From positions 1 to 64,000 of the forward strand of contig JAJFHU010000014.1 in assembly GCA_021775455.1 (NCBI GenBank): a stretch of 64,000 nucleotides of DNA, in the 5' to 3' direction. Numbering within the stretch: position 1 is the first letter of the stretch; each line of letters starts with the position of its first letter. The notes beneath the pieces were generated by a model, which was given only the letters and a program-made list of their open reading frames with translations, was not told the DNA's origin and searched no databases. The stretch is from Hyphomicrobiales bacterium. GTDB taxonomy: Bacteria; Pseudomonadota; Alphaproteobacteria; Rhizobiales; Rhizobiaceae. Shown here in pieces: positions 19,359-29,280 of this stretch. A program made the translations under genes and the position numbers.

Positions 19359-19735
19359 GTAATCTGTTGCTTGTTGTCTTGGGCGGGGGAATTGGAGCGG
19401 GGCTTCGGCATCTTTCAGGTACGGTTACCTTGAGAGTAATGGGACCTGCGTTTCCGTGGGGAACATTGTTCGTGAATGTATTCGGCTCCCTGGTAATGGG
19501 ACTGTTTATCGCCTGGTTGGTAAAACGCAGCGGTGGAACGTCCCAAGAGTTGCGAATATTCTTCGCAACCGGTGTACTTGGTGGTTTTACAACCTTTTCT
19601 GCCTTTTCACTGGATGTGGCCAATCTGGTGGAAAAGAGCGCACATACTGACGCGTTGTTTTATGTTGCCACAAGTGTATTGCTTTCAATTGGCGCAGTGT
19701 TTGCAGGCCTTTGGATCGGTCGCGCAGTTCTGTAG
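19355..19735 (+). CDS. crcB: fluoride efflux channel CrcB/FluC
   Basis: The protein has 126 residues and four membrane segments. GGGIGAGLRHL near the N-terminus and the pore motif GVLGGFTTFSAFSLD are family hallmarks. It works as a dual-topology dimer that lets fluoride leave the cytoplasm. It is translationally coupled to rarA through ATGA, so no fluoride riboswitch precedes it. Only one copy is visible. Confidence 0.95.
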   Translation: MSNLLLVVLGGGIGAGLRHLSGTVTLRVMGPAFPWGTLFVNVFGSLVMGLFIAWLVKRSGGTSQELRIFFATGVLGGFTTFSAFSLDVANLVEKSAHTDALFYVATSVLLSIGAVFAGLWIGRAVL

Positions 19736-19764
19736 TCTAGGTTTTGAAAATTGGAAATGGACAA

Positions 19765-20781
19765 ATGTCCAGTGTCGAAAACAAATTCGTGGATGCCGAT
19801 GAAGCCGGTATGCGTCTTGACCGATGGTTCAAGCTGCATTTTCCAGGGCTCGGATTTGGGCAATTACAAAAGCTGCTTCGCTCGGGTCAGATTCGGATAA
19901 ATGGTGGCCGAGTAAAGACAGATACCCGTATTGCGACCGGCCAAAGTGTTCGGTTGCCACCACAAATTGTTTCTTTATCGGAGCAAGCCTCCTCAAAGCA
20001 AAAACCGCTGACCTCCAATACAATCCGTGATCGCAATGATTTCGACGTTTTGCAGTCAATGTTGCTTTACGAAGACAAGAAGGTGCTCGTGTTCAACAAG
20101 CCGGCCGGCCTGGCAGTGCAGGGTGGTTCTGGCCTAAATCGACATGTAGACAGCATGCTCGAATCCATGCGCAGTCAAAAAGGTGAAAAGCCTCGACTTG
20201 TTCACCGGCTGGATCGAGAAACTTCAGGTGTGCTGGTGGTCGCACGAACGAGAGGTGCGGCTGCTGCGCTCACAAAATCATTTCGGCATCGCGATACTGA
20301 GAAAACCTACTGGGCAATCTGCAAAGGAGTACCGCGCAAGCATGAAGGACAGATCTCCACATACATGCTGAAGGAAAGGCTGGAAGACGGAGACCGGATG
20401 CGCGTAGCGAAGCATGGTGAGCCGGATGCGGATCATGCCCTTACCAAATACAGATTGATTGAAAATGCGGGACCTTATTTGTCCTGGATTGAGTTTAAGC
20501 CAGTATCCGGTCGAACTCACCAATTGCGTGTTCATTCGACCCACCTTGGCCATCCAATTATTGGTGACAGCAAATATTTTGATATTGAGAATTGGGAGTT
20601 GCCAGGGGGTATCCAGAAGAAGTTACACCTTCATGCGCGGCGCATTCGAATTCCGCACCCAGATCATGGCATAATTGATATACGGGCACCTTTACCACCA
20701 CATATGGTGCAGACTTTTAACCTGCTCGCACTTGATACAGAACAAGAATCAGATTCTGAAGAGCAGGGCAGAAACGCTTGA
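19765..20781 (+). CDS. RluC/RluD-family 23S rRNA pseudouridine synthase
   Basis: The protein has 338 residues from the ATG at 19765; an in-frame TTG at 19744 is an upstream alternative. An S4-type RNA-binding domain comes first (MRLDRWFKLHFPGL to RVKTDTRI), then the catalytic domain with HRLDRETSGVLVV, whose Asp attacks the uracil. In the usual rRNA-modifying families this gives pseudouridine 955/2504/2580 (RluC) or 1911-1917 (RluD); the order rarA-crcB-rlu favours RluC. Confidence 0.9.
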   Translation: MSSVENKFVDADEAGMRLDRWFKLHFPGLGFGQLQKLLRSGQIRINGGRVKTDTRIATGQSVRLPPQIVSLSEQASSKQKPLTSNTIRDRNDFDVLQSMLLYEDKKVLVFNKPAGLAVQGGSGLNRHVDSMLESMRSQKGEKPRLVHRLDRETSGVLVVARTRGAAAALTKSFRHRDTEKTYWAICKGVPRKHEGQISTYMLKERLEDGDRMRVAKHGEPDADHALTKYRLIENAGPYLSWIEFKPVSGRTHQLRVHSTHLGHPIIGDSKYFDIENWELPGGIQKKLHLHARRIRIPHPDHGIIDIRAPLPPHMVQTFNLLALDTEQESDSEEQGRNA

Positions 20782-20835
20782 TTTGACTCGCACTTTTTGA
20801 AACGGTTTACCGATACGGCTTGGAATTGAAGATTG

Positions 20836-21630
20836 ATGCGCGAATTTCTTGAAAATGCGGAGACTGAGCGGGCAAGCAATTCACCTGATAAGGTCCGCGC
20901 AGGTGCAAAGCCTGTTTTGCCGAAGCGGTTTTACACCACCGTTTCATTAGAATCTGACAATGGTTCAATAACCATCCTGCTTGACGGGAAACCCGTCAAG
21001 ACACCTGGCAAAAATGCGCTGGAACTTCCTACTGTCGAAGCTGCGAAACTCGTGGCAAAGGAATGGGAGCAACAAGGCGAATATATCAATCCATTCTCAA
21101 TGCCGGTAACCCGAATAGTCAACACATCCATTGATGGCGTTAGCAATGAAGCGCAGGCAGTTTTCGAAGACATTCTTCGTTACGCCGGAAATGATGTCAT
21201 CTGTTACCGGGCCAGTTCCCCGCAGGAACTGGTGGATTTGCAGAATAAGCATTGGGATCCTGTACTTGATTGGGCCCTGTCAAACCTCGGTGCGGGGTTT
21301 GAAACTTGTGAGGGTTTGATCCACGTTCCCCAGCCGAAAGAAGCGATAGCTGCCTATGGCTCGCGCTTGAAATCGTACATATCACCCATATCACTGGCAT
21401 GCTTGCATACGTTCACAACGTTAAGTGGTTCCGCGTTGCTTTCGCTCGCGTTGGCTGATGGATTGTTGGACGCGGAAAGCGCCTGGAATGCTGCCCATGT
21501 GGACGAAGACTGGAACATCTCCCAATGGGGTGAAGACCACGAGGCAGTCGAACGGCGCAAAGCGCGTTGGCAAGAGATGAGGGCAGCCAATGCGCTGTTT
21601 CAGGCGATCACAGGGAATGATGTGATCTGA
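20836..21630 (+). CDS. ATP12-family F1-ATPase assembly chaperone
   Basis: The protein has 264 residues. It matches the ATP12 family: KRFYTTVSLE, ILLDGKPVKTPGKNALELPT and WEQQGEYINPFSMPVTRIVNT (in part), with the C-terminal AWNAAHVDEDWNISQWGED. ATP12 binds the F1 alpha subunit before it joins the hexamer. The family is shared by mitochondria and alphaproteobacteria, supporting the taxonomic placement. The stop overlaps the next start (TGATG). Confidence 0.93.
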   Translation: MREFLENAETERASNSPDKVRAGAKPVLPKRFYTTVSLESDNGSITILLDGKPVKTPGKNALELPTVEAAKLVAKEWEQQGEYINPFSMPVTRIVNTSIDGVSNEAQAVFEDILRYAGNDVICYRASSPQELVDLQNKHWDPVLDWALSNLGAGFETCEGLIHVPQPKEAIAAYGSRLKSYISPISLACLHTFTTLSGSALLSLALADGLLDAESAWNAAHVDEDWNISQWGEDHEAVERRKARWQEMRAANALFQAITGNDVI

Positions 21631-22730
21631 TGTGGTTTGAATTCAGACGTGACAACATAAATCTATGGATCGCCATAATTCTGATTTCCGGATTGATTGG
21701 CATTACATACAGTCAACTTGTCTATTCCCAGGTTACGAACGACAAAGGGTCTATTTGGTTGGGCGCGATCAATGGAATAATCATTGGAGCTTGCTCCGCT
21801 GGATTTGAATTGTTCTTTGTTTCCAGCGCTTTTTCGCCAATGCGTAAATTGGCATTTATCCCGGCACTGCTGGTCAGGGTTGCCGTGCACCTGACGATGA
21901 TTTTTCTGTCTCTGCTGTTCTCCCAGATTGTTTACGATCAGATTTACGGAACAGGTATCTTGATGTTTGATCCGGAGATAGGTGGAGCAACAACAGATTT
22001 GGCCTTTGCGTTTCTCGTTATGAGTGTTGTTATTTTCTACATGCAAATGCGGTTGTTCATTGGTTCGAGAACACTCAAAAACCTAGTTTTGGGGAAATAC
22101 AGTCGTCCCCAGAAGGAGGAGCGGATTTTTATGTTTCTCGATATCGCTGGTTCGACAGATGCAGCGCAAAAAATCGGTGATGTTGAGTTCCACCGTTACC
22201 TCAATCAATTGTTCATTCTGTTTGATGGGCCGATTACCAGAAGTGGAGGTGAGGTTCATTCCTATGTTGGTGATGCAATCATAGCGATATGGCCGCTTTC
22301 GGTTTCTCCAATTGAAAATTCTCGGGTCATTGGCGCCATGTCACAGATTGATCAATTATGTCAGTTGCACTCAAAGAAAATACATGAAAGCTTCGGTGTA
22401 GAACCGGATATTCGTATTGCAATTCATGGTGGACCTGTTGTTGCAGGGGAAACTGGCGACAGTAAGAGGCAGATTACGTATCTGGGTGACACCGTTAACA
22501 TCACGGCCAGGATTGAAGCAAAGGCAAAAGAACTGGGGGAGCGATTTTTGGTTAGTGATGCAATTTTGGAACGCATAACATTGCCGAATGGGGTGGAAAC
22601 CAGATCTTTAGGGAGTCATTTTTTAAAGGGCGTTGGTGAAAAGATGGCGTTGTCTGCTATTAGATTGGAATGTGATCCGAATACGAAATCTATTGATGGA
22701 AAAGCATCAATGGATGTGGCAATCAAATGA
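21630..22730 (+). CDS. membrane-anchored class III adenylate/guanylate cyclase
   Basis: The protein has 366 residues. Four membrane segments lie at about 11-33, 43-66, 76-103 and 121-143, followed by a class III nucleotide cyclase domain from residue 165. The metal-binding aspartates are D171 (FLDIAGST) and D215 (YVGDAII), and the end of the domain (YLGDTVNITARIEAKAKELG in part) is intact. It should make cAMP or cGMP in the cytoplasm in response to a membrane or small-ligand signal. It overlaps ATP12 upstream and the EamA transporter downstream, so the three may be co-translated. Confidence 0.9.
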   Translation: MWFEFRRDNINLWIAIILISGLIGITYSQLVYSQVTNDKGSIWLGAINGIIIGACSAGFELFFVSSAFSPMRKLAFIPALLVRVAVHLTMIFLSLLFSQIVYDQIYGTGILMFDPEIGGATTDLAFAFLVMSVVIFYMQMRLFIGSRTLKNLVLGKYSRPQKEERIFMFLDIAGSTDAAQKIGDVEFHRYLNQLFILFDGPITRSGGEVHSYVGDAIIAIWPLSVSPIENSRVIGAMSQIDQLCQLHSKKIHESFGVEPDIRIAIHGGPVVAGETGDSKRQITYLGDTVNITARIEAKAKELGERFLVSDAILERITLPNGVETRSLGSHFLKGVGEKMALSAIRLECDPNTKSIDGKASMDVAIK

Positions 22731-23674
22731 CAGGCTCTTTTGCTGCTCGCAACACTATCGTTACAGCAATGTTAATCATGTCGTGTGCGATGCTTTTTGC
22801 CCCAACGATGGACGCAATTGCCAAATTTTCTGCCAATCGTTACGGCATTAGCCCGGCAATGATTACATTTGGCAGGTTTTTGGTACAGGCCTTGTTCTTG
22901 TTGTTTTTCCTGGCAGTTGCCTGGTCAAGAAGACATTTGGAATTCAACTTTTCCATCGTTAACATTTTTCGCGGTATGTTGATGGGTGTAGCGGCAATGT
23001 GCTTCTTTACTGCCGTCAAATACATGCCGCTTGCGGATTGCATTGCTATCTTTTTTGTCGAACCTCTAATTGTGCTGCTGCTTTCCTCAGTATTTTTGGG
23101 TGAGATTATTGGTTGGCGCCGTCGAATTGCGGCGTTTGTAGGGTTCTGCGGCGCTCTAATTGTAATTCAGCCAAGTTACGAACTGTTTGGATTGATTTCG
23201 CTGCTACCGCTCTGTACGGCACTGACGTTTTCAATATACCTCATACTCACCCGTAAGCATGGTAAGACCGGTGATCCTGTAAGCATGCAGTTTTATGCAG
23301 GAATTGGTGGCGTGATGATGTGCGGTACAGCAATGCTGATTGGGACCCCCTTAGGTGTAGAGGATCTGTCATTTACCTTGCCGACTAGTGCTGGTGGATG
23401 GTCCATGGTCCTGGCGATGGGACTAATCGCAACCGCTTCCCACATGTTGATTGTTATCGCGTTTTCGATGGCGCCAGCTTCAATTCTGGCTCCATTTCAG
23501 TATCTGGAAATCGTATCAGCCACGTTGTTTGGCTTCTTTATCTTCGGTGAATTCCCTGATGCACTGAAGTGGCTTGGCATATCAATAATTATTGGTTCTG
23601 GATTCTATACATTCCTTCGAGAACGACAGAATGAGAAGGAATTCCAGGAGGCTGAAGAAGTAACAGCAATCTGA
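22727..23674 (+). CDS. EamA-family drug/metabolite transporter
   Basis: The protein has 315 residues with ten predicted membrane segments arranged as two EamA repeats; PLADCIAIFFVEPLIVLLLSS and APFQYLEIVSATLFGFFIFGE (both in part) are the characteristic end of each repeat. Substrate unknown; metabolite or amino-acid export is usual in the family. The start overlaps the stop of the cyclase (ATGA). Confidence 0.88.
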   Translation: MTGSFAARNTIVTAMLIMSCAMLFAPTMDAIAKFSANRYGISPAMITFGRFLVQALFLLFFLAVAWSRRHLEFNFSIVNIFRGMLMGVAAMCFFTAVKYMPLADCIAIFFVEPLIVLLLSSVFLGEIIGWRRRIAAFVGFCGALIVIQPSYELFGLISLLPLCTALTFSIYLILTRKHGKTGDPVSMQFYAGIGGVMMCGTAMLIGTPLGVEDLSFTLPTSAGGWSMVLAMGLIATASHMLIVIAFSMAPASILAPFQYLEIVSATLFGFFIFGEFPDALKWLGISIIIGSGFYTFLRERQNEKEFQEAEEVTAI

Positions 23675-23782
23675 TTTACAAGTTGCCGCCCGGTCTGATT
23701 TACTATTGATTAACCATGGCGCTTCGCAATTTCTCAACCATGCCGTTGTATCAGTACTCCCAATCACAATTGGGGAATGACC

Positions 23783-24784
23783 ATGGATTTACGGCCAATT
23801 TTGCAATCACAACATTCGATTTGTTCGAAAGATGTACAGAAGTTGCGCAAAGAAGTCTTTGCGGATGGACTAATCAGCTTGACGGAGGCTGATGCGGTCT
23901 TCGCGATGAATATTCAGGTTTCAGACAAATGTGATGAATGGGCTGGATATTTTGTGGAAGTGATGGTCGACTATACAGTTAACCAGGCACACCCCCGTGG
24001 ATACATAAGCATTGCCAATGCCGAGTGGTTAGTCACGAAAATAAGCCACGATGGTAAGATTGACAGCCACACTGAGCTGGAATTGCTGATCAAAATTCTC
24101 GAAAAGGCAAACGATTGTCCGCAATTTCTTGTTGCCTTTGCGCTAAAACAGGTTGCAGACGCCGTAATTGAGGGCAATGGCAAACTTGTCGGCGATGGTA
24201 GATTGGTTCCGGGAGTGGTTGGCCGGGATGAAGTTGAACTTCTACGCCGCATTCTGTTCGCCTATAGCGGAGAAGGGGGCATTTTTGTATCTCACGCAGA
24301 AGCAGAAATATTGTTTGATCTGAATGACAAAACTGTAGAAGTCGAAAATGACCCGGCTTGGGCAGATTTGTTTGTTAGAGCCATCGCAAACCATTTGATG
24401 GCCGTATCCGGCTACCGGGGTGTAAGCCGGCAAGAAGCAATCCGTCGTGAAGAATGGTTGGAAAACACGGATATTGATGTTGCCGGAATGTTGAGTAAAT
24501 CCCTTGCCTCAATTGGTAAATTGTTCAGTTCCGGGTATTTGACCGAGGAAGTGCGTAATGCTCATCAACAGCTGGAGGCAGCGTATCAAAAGCGTAACTC
24601 TGAAATTCAATTGGCACAAAGTACCTCAAGGCCTGTAGATGAAAAAGAGGCCGAATGGTTGGTTGAGCGAATTGGTAAGGATGGGCACTTTCACGACAAC
24701 GAAAAAGCGTTACTCAAATATTTGAAAGCAGAAAGTGCAGACCTTCATCCAGCACTAACGCCGCTACTTGAAAAAGTTGCCTGA
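23783..24784 (+). CDS. unrecognised protein with duplicated helical domain (TerB-like motif)
   Basis: The protein has 333 residues from the ATG at 23783, which has GGGGA six bases upstream; an ATG at 23777 is the alternative. No signal peptide or membrane segment. Two related halves are seen: LRKEVFADGLISLTEAD...WAGYFVEVMVDY near residues 20-65 and LRRILFAYSGEGGIFVSHAE...WADLFVRAIANH near 155-208. AEWLVTKISHDGKID...E and AEWLVERIGKDGHFHDNE repeat the same element, and resemble the DG-x-x-x-x-E pattern of TerB/DjlA proteins. Function unknown. It stands alone between an EamA transporter and lipB. Confidence 0.75.
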   Translation: MDLRPILQSQHSICSKDVQKLRKEVFADGLISLTEADAVFAMNIQVSDKCDEWAGYFVEVMVDYTVNQAHPRGYISIANAEWLVTKISHDGKIDSHTELELLIKILEKANDCPQFLVAFALKQVADAVIEGNGKLVGDGRLVPGVVGRDEVELLRRILFAYSGEGGIFVSHAEAEILFDLNDKTVEVENDPAWADLFVRAIANHLMAVSGYRGVSRQEAIRREEWLENTDIDVAGMLSKSLASIGKLFSSGYLTEEVRNAHQQLEAAYQKRNSEIQLAQSTSRPVDEKEAEWLVERIGKDGHFHDNEKALLKYLKAESADLHPALTPLLEKVA

Positions 24785-24838
24785 AGTGATTCAAAAGACT
24801 CACAAATTGAGTTGGTTTTGACGCGTATCGAGAGTATT

Positions 24839-25591
24839 TTAACTTACGATTTCAACTGGTCCAAAGAGATTTTCGAACTCTTGCTTCAGTGCAACATCCA
24901 GATTTTCCATTGTGACCGGTAGACCGAGATCAACCAGGCTGGTCACGCCGTGCTCGCTAATGCCGCACGGTATAATACCTGAATAGTGCTCCAGGTCGGG
25001 TTCCAAATTGATCGATATGCCGTGAAACGTTACCCAACGGCGAACACGTACGCCAATCGCCGCAATCTTGTCTTCTCTGGTATCCCCATTTGATAGAGGT
25101 TTCTTGTCAGGCCTTTGAACCCAAACCCCCACGCGATCCTCCCTGCGTTGTCCTTTTACATTGAACTGAGCCAGCGTGTTAATAACCCAGGTTTCGAGTG
25201 CGGAAACATACGCCCGCACATCACGCTCTCTTTTGTTCAGATTGAGCATACAATAACAAACCCGCTGCCCGGGACCGTGGTAAGTGTATTCTCCACCTCT
25301 ACCAGCTTTGAATACCGGAAACTTGTTTGCCTCCAATAGATCAGAACCCTTGGCGCTTGTTCCGGCCGTGTAAAGGGGAGAGTGCTCCAATAACCAAACA
25401 CGTTCCGGTTCTTCGCCATTACAAATTCCAGAGGCGAGATTTTCCATCCGCTCAAGCGCAAAAGAGTAATCCACTTGCTCGCGACTGGTTTCCCAAATCA
25501 CCGGCGGAGCGTTGACTTCCGGTGCCAGGGAAGTGCCCAGTCGTCCTCGTTCCACGTTGTTCAGGGTCAGGTTCATGGTCTTTTTTTGCAC
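24839..25591 (-). CDS. lipB: octanoyl-ACP:protein N-octanoyltransferase LipB
   Basis: The protein has 250 residues (an ATG at 25576 would give 245). It carries the family motifs [29 protein letters not shown] with the conserved histidine, [17 protein letters not shown] with the catalytic lysine, and [12 protein letters not shown] with the nucleophilic cysteine. It transfers octanoate from ACP to lipoyl domains, the first step of lipoate synthesis. It is convergent with the preceding gene; lipA is not in the window. Confidence 0.96.
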   Translation of the reverse strand: MQKKTMNLTLNNVERGRLGTSLAPEVNAPPVIWETSREQVDYSFALERMENLASGICNGEEPERVWLLEHSPLYTAGTSAKGSDLLEANKFPVFKAGRGGEYTYHGPGQRVCYCMLNLNKRERDVRAYVSALETWVINTLAQFNVKGQRREDRVGVWVQRPDKKPLSNGDTREDKIAAIGVRVRRWVTFHGISINLEPDLEHYSGIIPCGISEHGVTSLVDLGLPVTMENLDVALKQEFENLFGPVEIVS

Positions 25592-25765
25592 GAAAATGGA
25601 GCGCCCGGCAATATATACAGGGTCATAGTTGCAATAATGTCAGCTGCAATTTCAATCATGTTGACACAATACGCAACTTATCCCGCGATTCAGTTCGGAT
25701 TTCCCTTGTTTCACCATTCGTGATTTGGTACATGCGCGAAGCTGGTTGTCCAGCACCTTTCCTTC

Positions 25766-25852
25766 GCGGCCGTGGCGGAATTGGTAGACGCGCAGCGTTG
25801 AGGTCGCTGTGGGGTAACACCCGTGGAAGTTCGAGTCTTCTCGGCCGCACCA
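25766..25852 (+). tRNA. tRNA-Leu (anticodon GAG)
   Basis: An 87-nt cloverleaf with a long variable arm: acceptor GCGGCCG (25766-25772) pairs with CGGCCGC (25842-25848), CCA is encoded (25850-25852), the anticodon stem is CAGCG/CGCTG and the loop TTGAGGT places GAG at 25800-25802. The T arm is GAAGTTCGAGTCTTC. It reads CUC and CUU codons. Confidence 0.97.
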
Positions 25853-25929
25853 ATTTTGATAAATTGAAACCCACGACAGTTATTTGGCAAAGTGGAAGTA
25901 ACCGTTTCTATGGCGATAGCTCTGTCTGT

Positions 25930-25946
25930 ACACCATCTGGTGTTTT
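25930..25946 (+). terminator. weak terminator candidate after tRNA-Leu
   Basis: ACACC (25930-25934), loop ATCT, GGTGT (25939-25943), then TTT. The stem is short; it lies 78 bp after the tRNA. Confidence 0.35.
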
Positions 25947-26040
25947 AACGAATTATCATAAAGTGCACTACGCCTTGAGCTGTTTTATGTGTCGCACGTC
26001 AGGCACAACTTGGCCTTTATGATTTGCAGAATTTTTAGCA

Positions 26041-28056
26041 CTAACGGGCGCGCCATTTCTGGGTACGCTGCAAAACCCCCCTGGAAACCGCTGTATGAAC
26101 GAGTCTTGCAACCACATTGGTATAAAATATCATCATTCCCATGGCTGCAGCGGGGGCAATGTCACCTGCATCATCCATGTTCAGCACTGCAATTGAAGCA
26201 AGCGCTGTGTTTGTTGAATACAAAAATACTACGGCCGATACCGTCGTCATCGCGTTGACGAAGAGATAAATCGATATGTCCAGGATAGCCGGCAAACATA
26301 CTGGTACCGTCACACGCGCAAACAATTTGTAAAACGGTTGCTTTAACGATGAAGCAACAGATTCGAATTCATTGTCCATCTGCTTTAACGCTGTTACCGC
26401 CGTAAGGTGCGAGACAGTGTAAAAGTGTGTGACCGTACAAAGTACGAGGATCGCCATCGTGCCATATATGAAATAGAGCGGATTTGCCGGGTTGTTGAAA
26501 AAGAAGATGTATGCAAGCCCAAGCACCATGCCGGGAATTGCCATTGGCAACATGGCAAGGAATTGAAAGATCCCTCGACCAACTTTAAAGCCCTGCGTTT
26601 TCTCGACCATGTATGCACCAATGAATACAACAATGGTTCCAAAGAACGCGGTTAACAAGGCCAATTTGATCGAGTTACGGTAGGCAGCCCAACCGCCGCC
26701 ATCCATCAGATCAAACGCATAGTTTTTCAGACTTAGGCTGAGATCATATGGCCAGAACTTTATCAGTGCAGCATACTGACAAATCCCAAGAATGCCGAGA
26801 ATGAAAACAGCGACCAATGAACAATAAGCAAGACAACCCCAGTCAAATCGATTGTTTGGCTTTGGTTCGTAAACGACCGAACGGGCTGAAAGCAGAGCAA
26901 CCTGCTTGCGTTGAACCATTCGGTCCATCGTGAAAGCCAGCATGGCAGGTACTAGCAAGACTACTGAAACAACCGCACCCATTTCAAAATTCTGTTGTCC
27001 AATTACCTGCTTGTATATATCCACTGCCAGCATGTTGAACTGGCCGCCAATTACCTTTGGCAAACCAAAATCGGTTATCACAAGATTAAACACCACGAAT
27101 GCTGCAGATATTAATCCGTATCGAGCGCCGGGAATGGTTACTGTCCAAAACGTTTTCCATCGACTCGCTCGCAGTGATACAGCAGCCTCATAGAGCCGCG
27201 CATCAGATATTGCCAAAGCTGTTGTTATGATCAACATTGCATGGGGAAATGTAAAAAATACCGAGCCAGCAATGATGCCGTAGGGACCGTAGATCGATTC
27301 CCCCATCATCACTGCTTTCAAAATTCCCTGATTGCCGAAAAGATAGACCAGAGCGATGCCGGGAAGTAGAGAAGGAACCAGGATTGGTATCATGGCGATC
27401 AGGCGAAATATGCCTTTAAAACGCATGCAACTTCGATTGAGTGAATAGGCAAATCCGAATGCCAGAGTTACGGTGATGATCGTACTGACCGCTGAAATCA
27501 CCAGCGAATTTTGGATTGATCGAACCAAAGATGGGGTCGAGAAGTAGCGTGTGAAGTTTCCAAACCCGGAAGATTTTACGGGAAGAAATACGACTTTGCG
27601 GAAAAGATTTGAGTCCGCTTCCCGCCACTCGGTCCCTACCTTGCGCTCGGAACCAACCACAAACACAGCGTCATCGCTCGTGCCGCGTACCTTGTAGAGG
27701 ACAGGGCTTCGAAACGAATAATCCGGAAAGAACTTGGTTGCCGCCAGTCGACCACCGGAACCCGTGACCAGCTCTTCTGGAGCATAGGCGGATACCTCAT
27801 CATTCAACCGTGAGGCAGAAAATATTGATCCGTCGAATTTTCCTTCTTCGTTACTAACCTGAAACTCAAACTGCGTTAGGTCATAGTGGAAAGTGGAAAA
27901 TGCCTTGGACAACATCGCATAGAGGGGAAACGCCAGGGCAATTATGAGGTAAATCACAATTATCCCGATAAAGCTCCTCATAATCCAGTCATCCTTGCCA
28001 AGCTTTGCTTTTATGGCAGGACCTTGGGGGATTTCGATTTGCGCGGTGTCACTCAT
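26041..28056 (-). CDS. aepW: 2-aminoethylphosphonate-type ABC importer, fused double permease
   Basis: The protein has 671 residues from the ATG at 28056, 13 bp after the aepV stop; an in-frame ATG at 28098 overlaps aepV and is less likely. Two permease halves are fused, each with about six membrane segments and an EAA loop (YEAAVSLRASRWKTFWTVTIPGA in part; FESVASSLKQPFYKLFARVTVP in part). An unusual periplasmic stretch of about 150 residues follows the first membrane segment. Fused permeases of this FbpB-like class serve iron and 2-aminoethylphosphonate importers; the identity rests on the aepX partner. Confidence 0.8.
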   Translation of the reverse strand: MSDTAQIEIPQGPAIKAKLGKDDWIMRSFIGIIVIYLIIALAFPLYAMLSKAFSTFHYDLTQFEFQVSNEEGKFDGSIFSASRLNDEVSAYAPEELVTGSGGRLAATKFFPDYSFRSPVLYKVRGTSDDAVFVVGSERKVGTEWREADSNLFRKVVFLPVKSSGFGNFTRYFSTPSLVRSIQNSLVISAVSTIITVTLAFGFAYSLNRSCMRFKGIFRLIAMIPILVPSLLPGIALVYLFGNQGILKAVMMGESIYGPYGIIAGSVFFTFPHAMLIITTALAISDARLYEAAVSLRASRWKTFWTVTIPGARYGLISAAFVVFNLVITDFGLPKVIGGQFNMLAVDIYKQVIGQQNFEMGAVVSVVLLVPAMLAFTMDRMVQRKQVALLSARSVVYEPKPNNRFDWGCLAYCSLVAVFILGILGICQYAALIKFWPYDLSLSLKNYAFDLMDGGGWAAYRNSIKLALLTAFFGTIVVFIGAYMVEKTQGFKVGRGIFQFLAMLPMAIPGMVLGLAYIFFFNNPANPLYFIYGTMAILVLCTVTHFYTVSHLTAVTALKQMDNEFESVASSLKQPFYKLFARVTVPVCLPAILDISIYLFVNAMTTVSAVVFLYSTNTALASIAVLNMDDAGDIAPAAAMGMMIFYTNVVARLVHTAVSRGVLQRTQKWRAR

Positions 28057-28069
28057 GATTGGTTGCCTC

Positions 28070-29209
28070 TCAACCGTCAGGCTCTTGAGCAGTCGCAAAC
28101 ACTTTCAACCGATTCGCCGAAAGTTCCACTTCGATTTTTTTGCCGACCTCCAAATCCATGCGCCGGACAGCATTCATTGAAAAATTGGCATGGAGTTCAC
28201 CTCCATCCAATTCACTGCCCTTCAGGATTGCGTTCCAGTACGAGCCCAAAAACTCCATATCGCTAATTACTACTTCAAGGCAGTTTTCGGGATTCGCAAT
28301 GGTATCCCTGGCTCCTGGAGAACGGGCACCTTTCCCGTGGGGAATGATATCCTCAGGCCTGATTGCGGCAATTACCGTCTCATCCTTTGCAAATTCATGA
28401 GGCAGGCATGTGACTTCTTTTTTGCCAATTTTCACACGATCTTTTTTGTCGGTGCCCCTTGCGCGAATCTTGTTCATCTCGCCGATGAAATCAGCAACAA
28501 ACAAGGATGATGGATCTCTATACACTTCTATAGGTGTGCCAATTTGTTCAATCACACCGTGGTTCATGACAACAATTCTGTCTGCCATTGAAAGGCCCTC
28601 TTCCTGATCATGGGTCACCATAACTGTAGTCACGCCAAGTTTGCGTTGAAGTTCCTTGATTTCATGACGCAGGGAAACACGAACCTTCGCATCGAGCGCG
28701 GAAAGGGGTTCATCAAGTAGAAGAAGGCCTGGCTCTGTTGCTATGGCACGTGCAAGGGCAATGCGTTGCTGTTGCCCGCCGGAAAGTTGTGCAGGATATT
28801 TCTTTCCCTGGTCAGGCAGGCCAACCAGCTCCAGTAACTCAGCTACTCTTGAATTGATCGCAGCCTTTGCAACCCCTGTATTTTCAAGGCCAAATGCAAT
28901 GTTTTTTTCAATTGTCAGATTTGGAAACAATGCGTAGGATTGAAAGACAATTCCAAAATCCCGTTCGGCAGCGGGAAGATTTGAAATGTCTTTACCCGCC
29001 TGCTTGATGCTTCCGCGTGTCTGTAAATCCAGACCTGCTATTGCCCGAAGTAGCGTTGTTTTTCCACAACCAGAAGGCCCCAGAAAACACACAAACTCTC
29101 CTTCATGCACTTCAAGTCCAATATCTTTCAGTGCAAAAAAATCACCAAACGCTTTCCAGACGCCGTCTATTTCCAAGAAGGTCGATTGATCAATCTCCGC
29201 TGAACTCAT
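28070..29209 (-). CDS. aepV: 2-aminoethylphosphonate-type ABC importer, ATP-binding subunit
   Basis: The protein has 379 residues. Walker A GPSGCGKTTL, Q-loop FQSYALFPN, signature LSGGQQQRIALARA and Walker B LLLLDEPLSALD are all present, followed by a C-terminal TOBE-type domain from about residue 270. It drives the importer whose permease is encoded next. A terminator-like hairpin separates it from aepX, so it is probably made in smaller amounts than the binding protein. Confidence 0.85.
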   Translation of the reverse strand: MSSAEIDQSTFLEIDGVWKAFGDFFALKDIGLEVHEGEFVCFLGPSGCGKTTLLRAIAGLDLQTRGSIKQAGKDISNLPAAERDFGIVFQSYALFPNLTIEKNIAFGLENTGVAKAAINSRVAELLELVGLPDQGKKYPAQLSGGQQQRIALARAIATEPGLLLLDEPLSALDAKVRVSLRHEIKELQRKLGVTTVMVTHDQEEGLSMADRIVVMNHGVIEQIGTPIEVYRDPSSLFVADFIGEMNKIRARGTDKKDRVKIGKKEVTCLPHEFAKDETVIAAIRPEDIIPHGKGARSPGARDTIANPENCLEVVISDMEFLGSYWNAILKGSELDGGELHANFSMNAVRRMDLEVGKKIEVELSANRLKVFATAQEPDG

Positions 29210-29280
29210 TATCTGCTCCGGTATTTTTTGGAGGTATTTATTTCATAGCACGAAATCTTCGCGCGAGCAGCAAGTGCATC

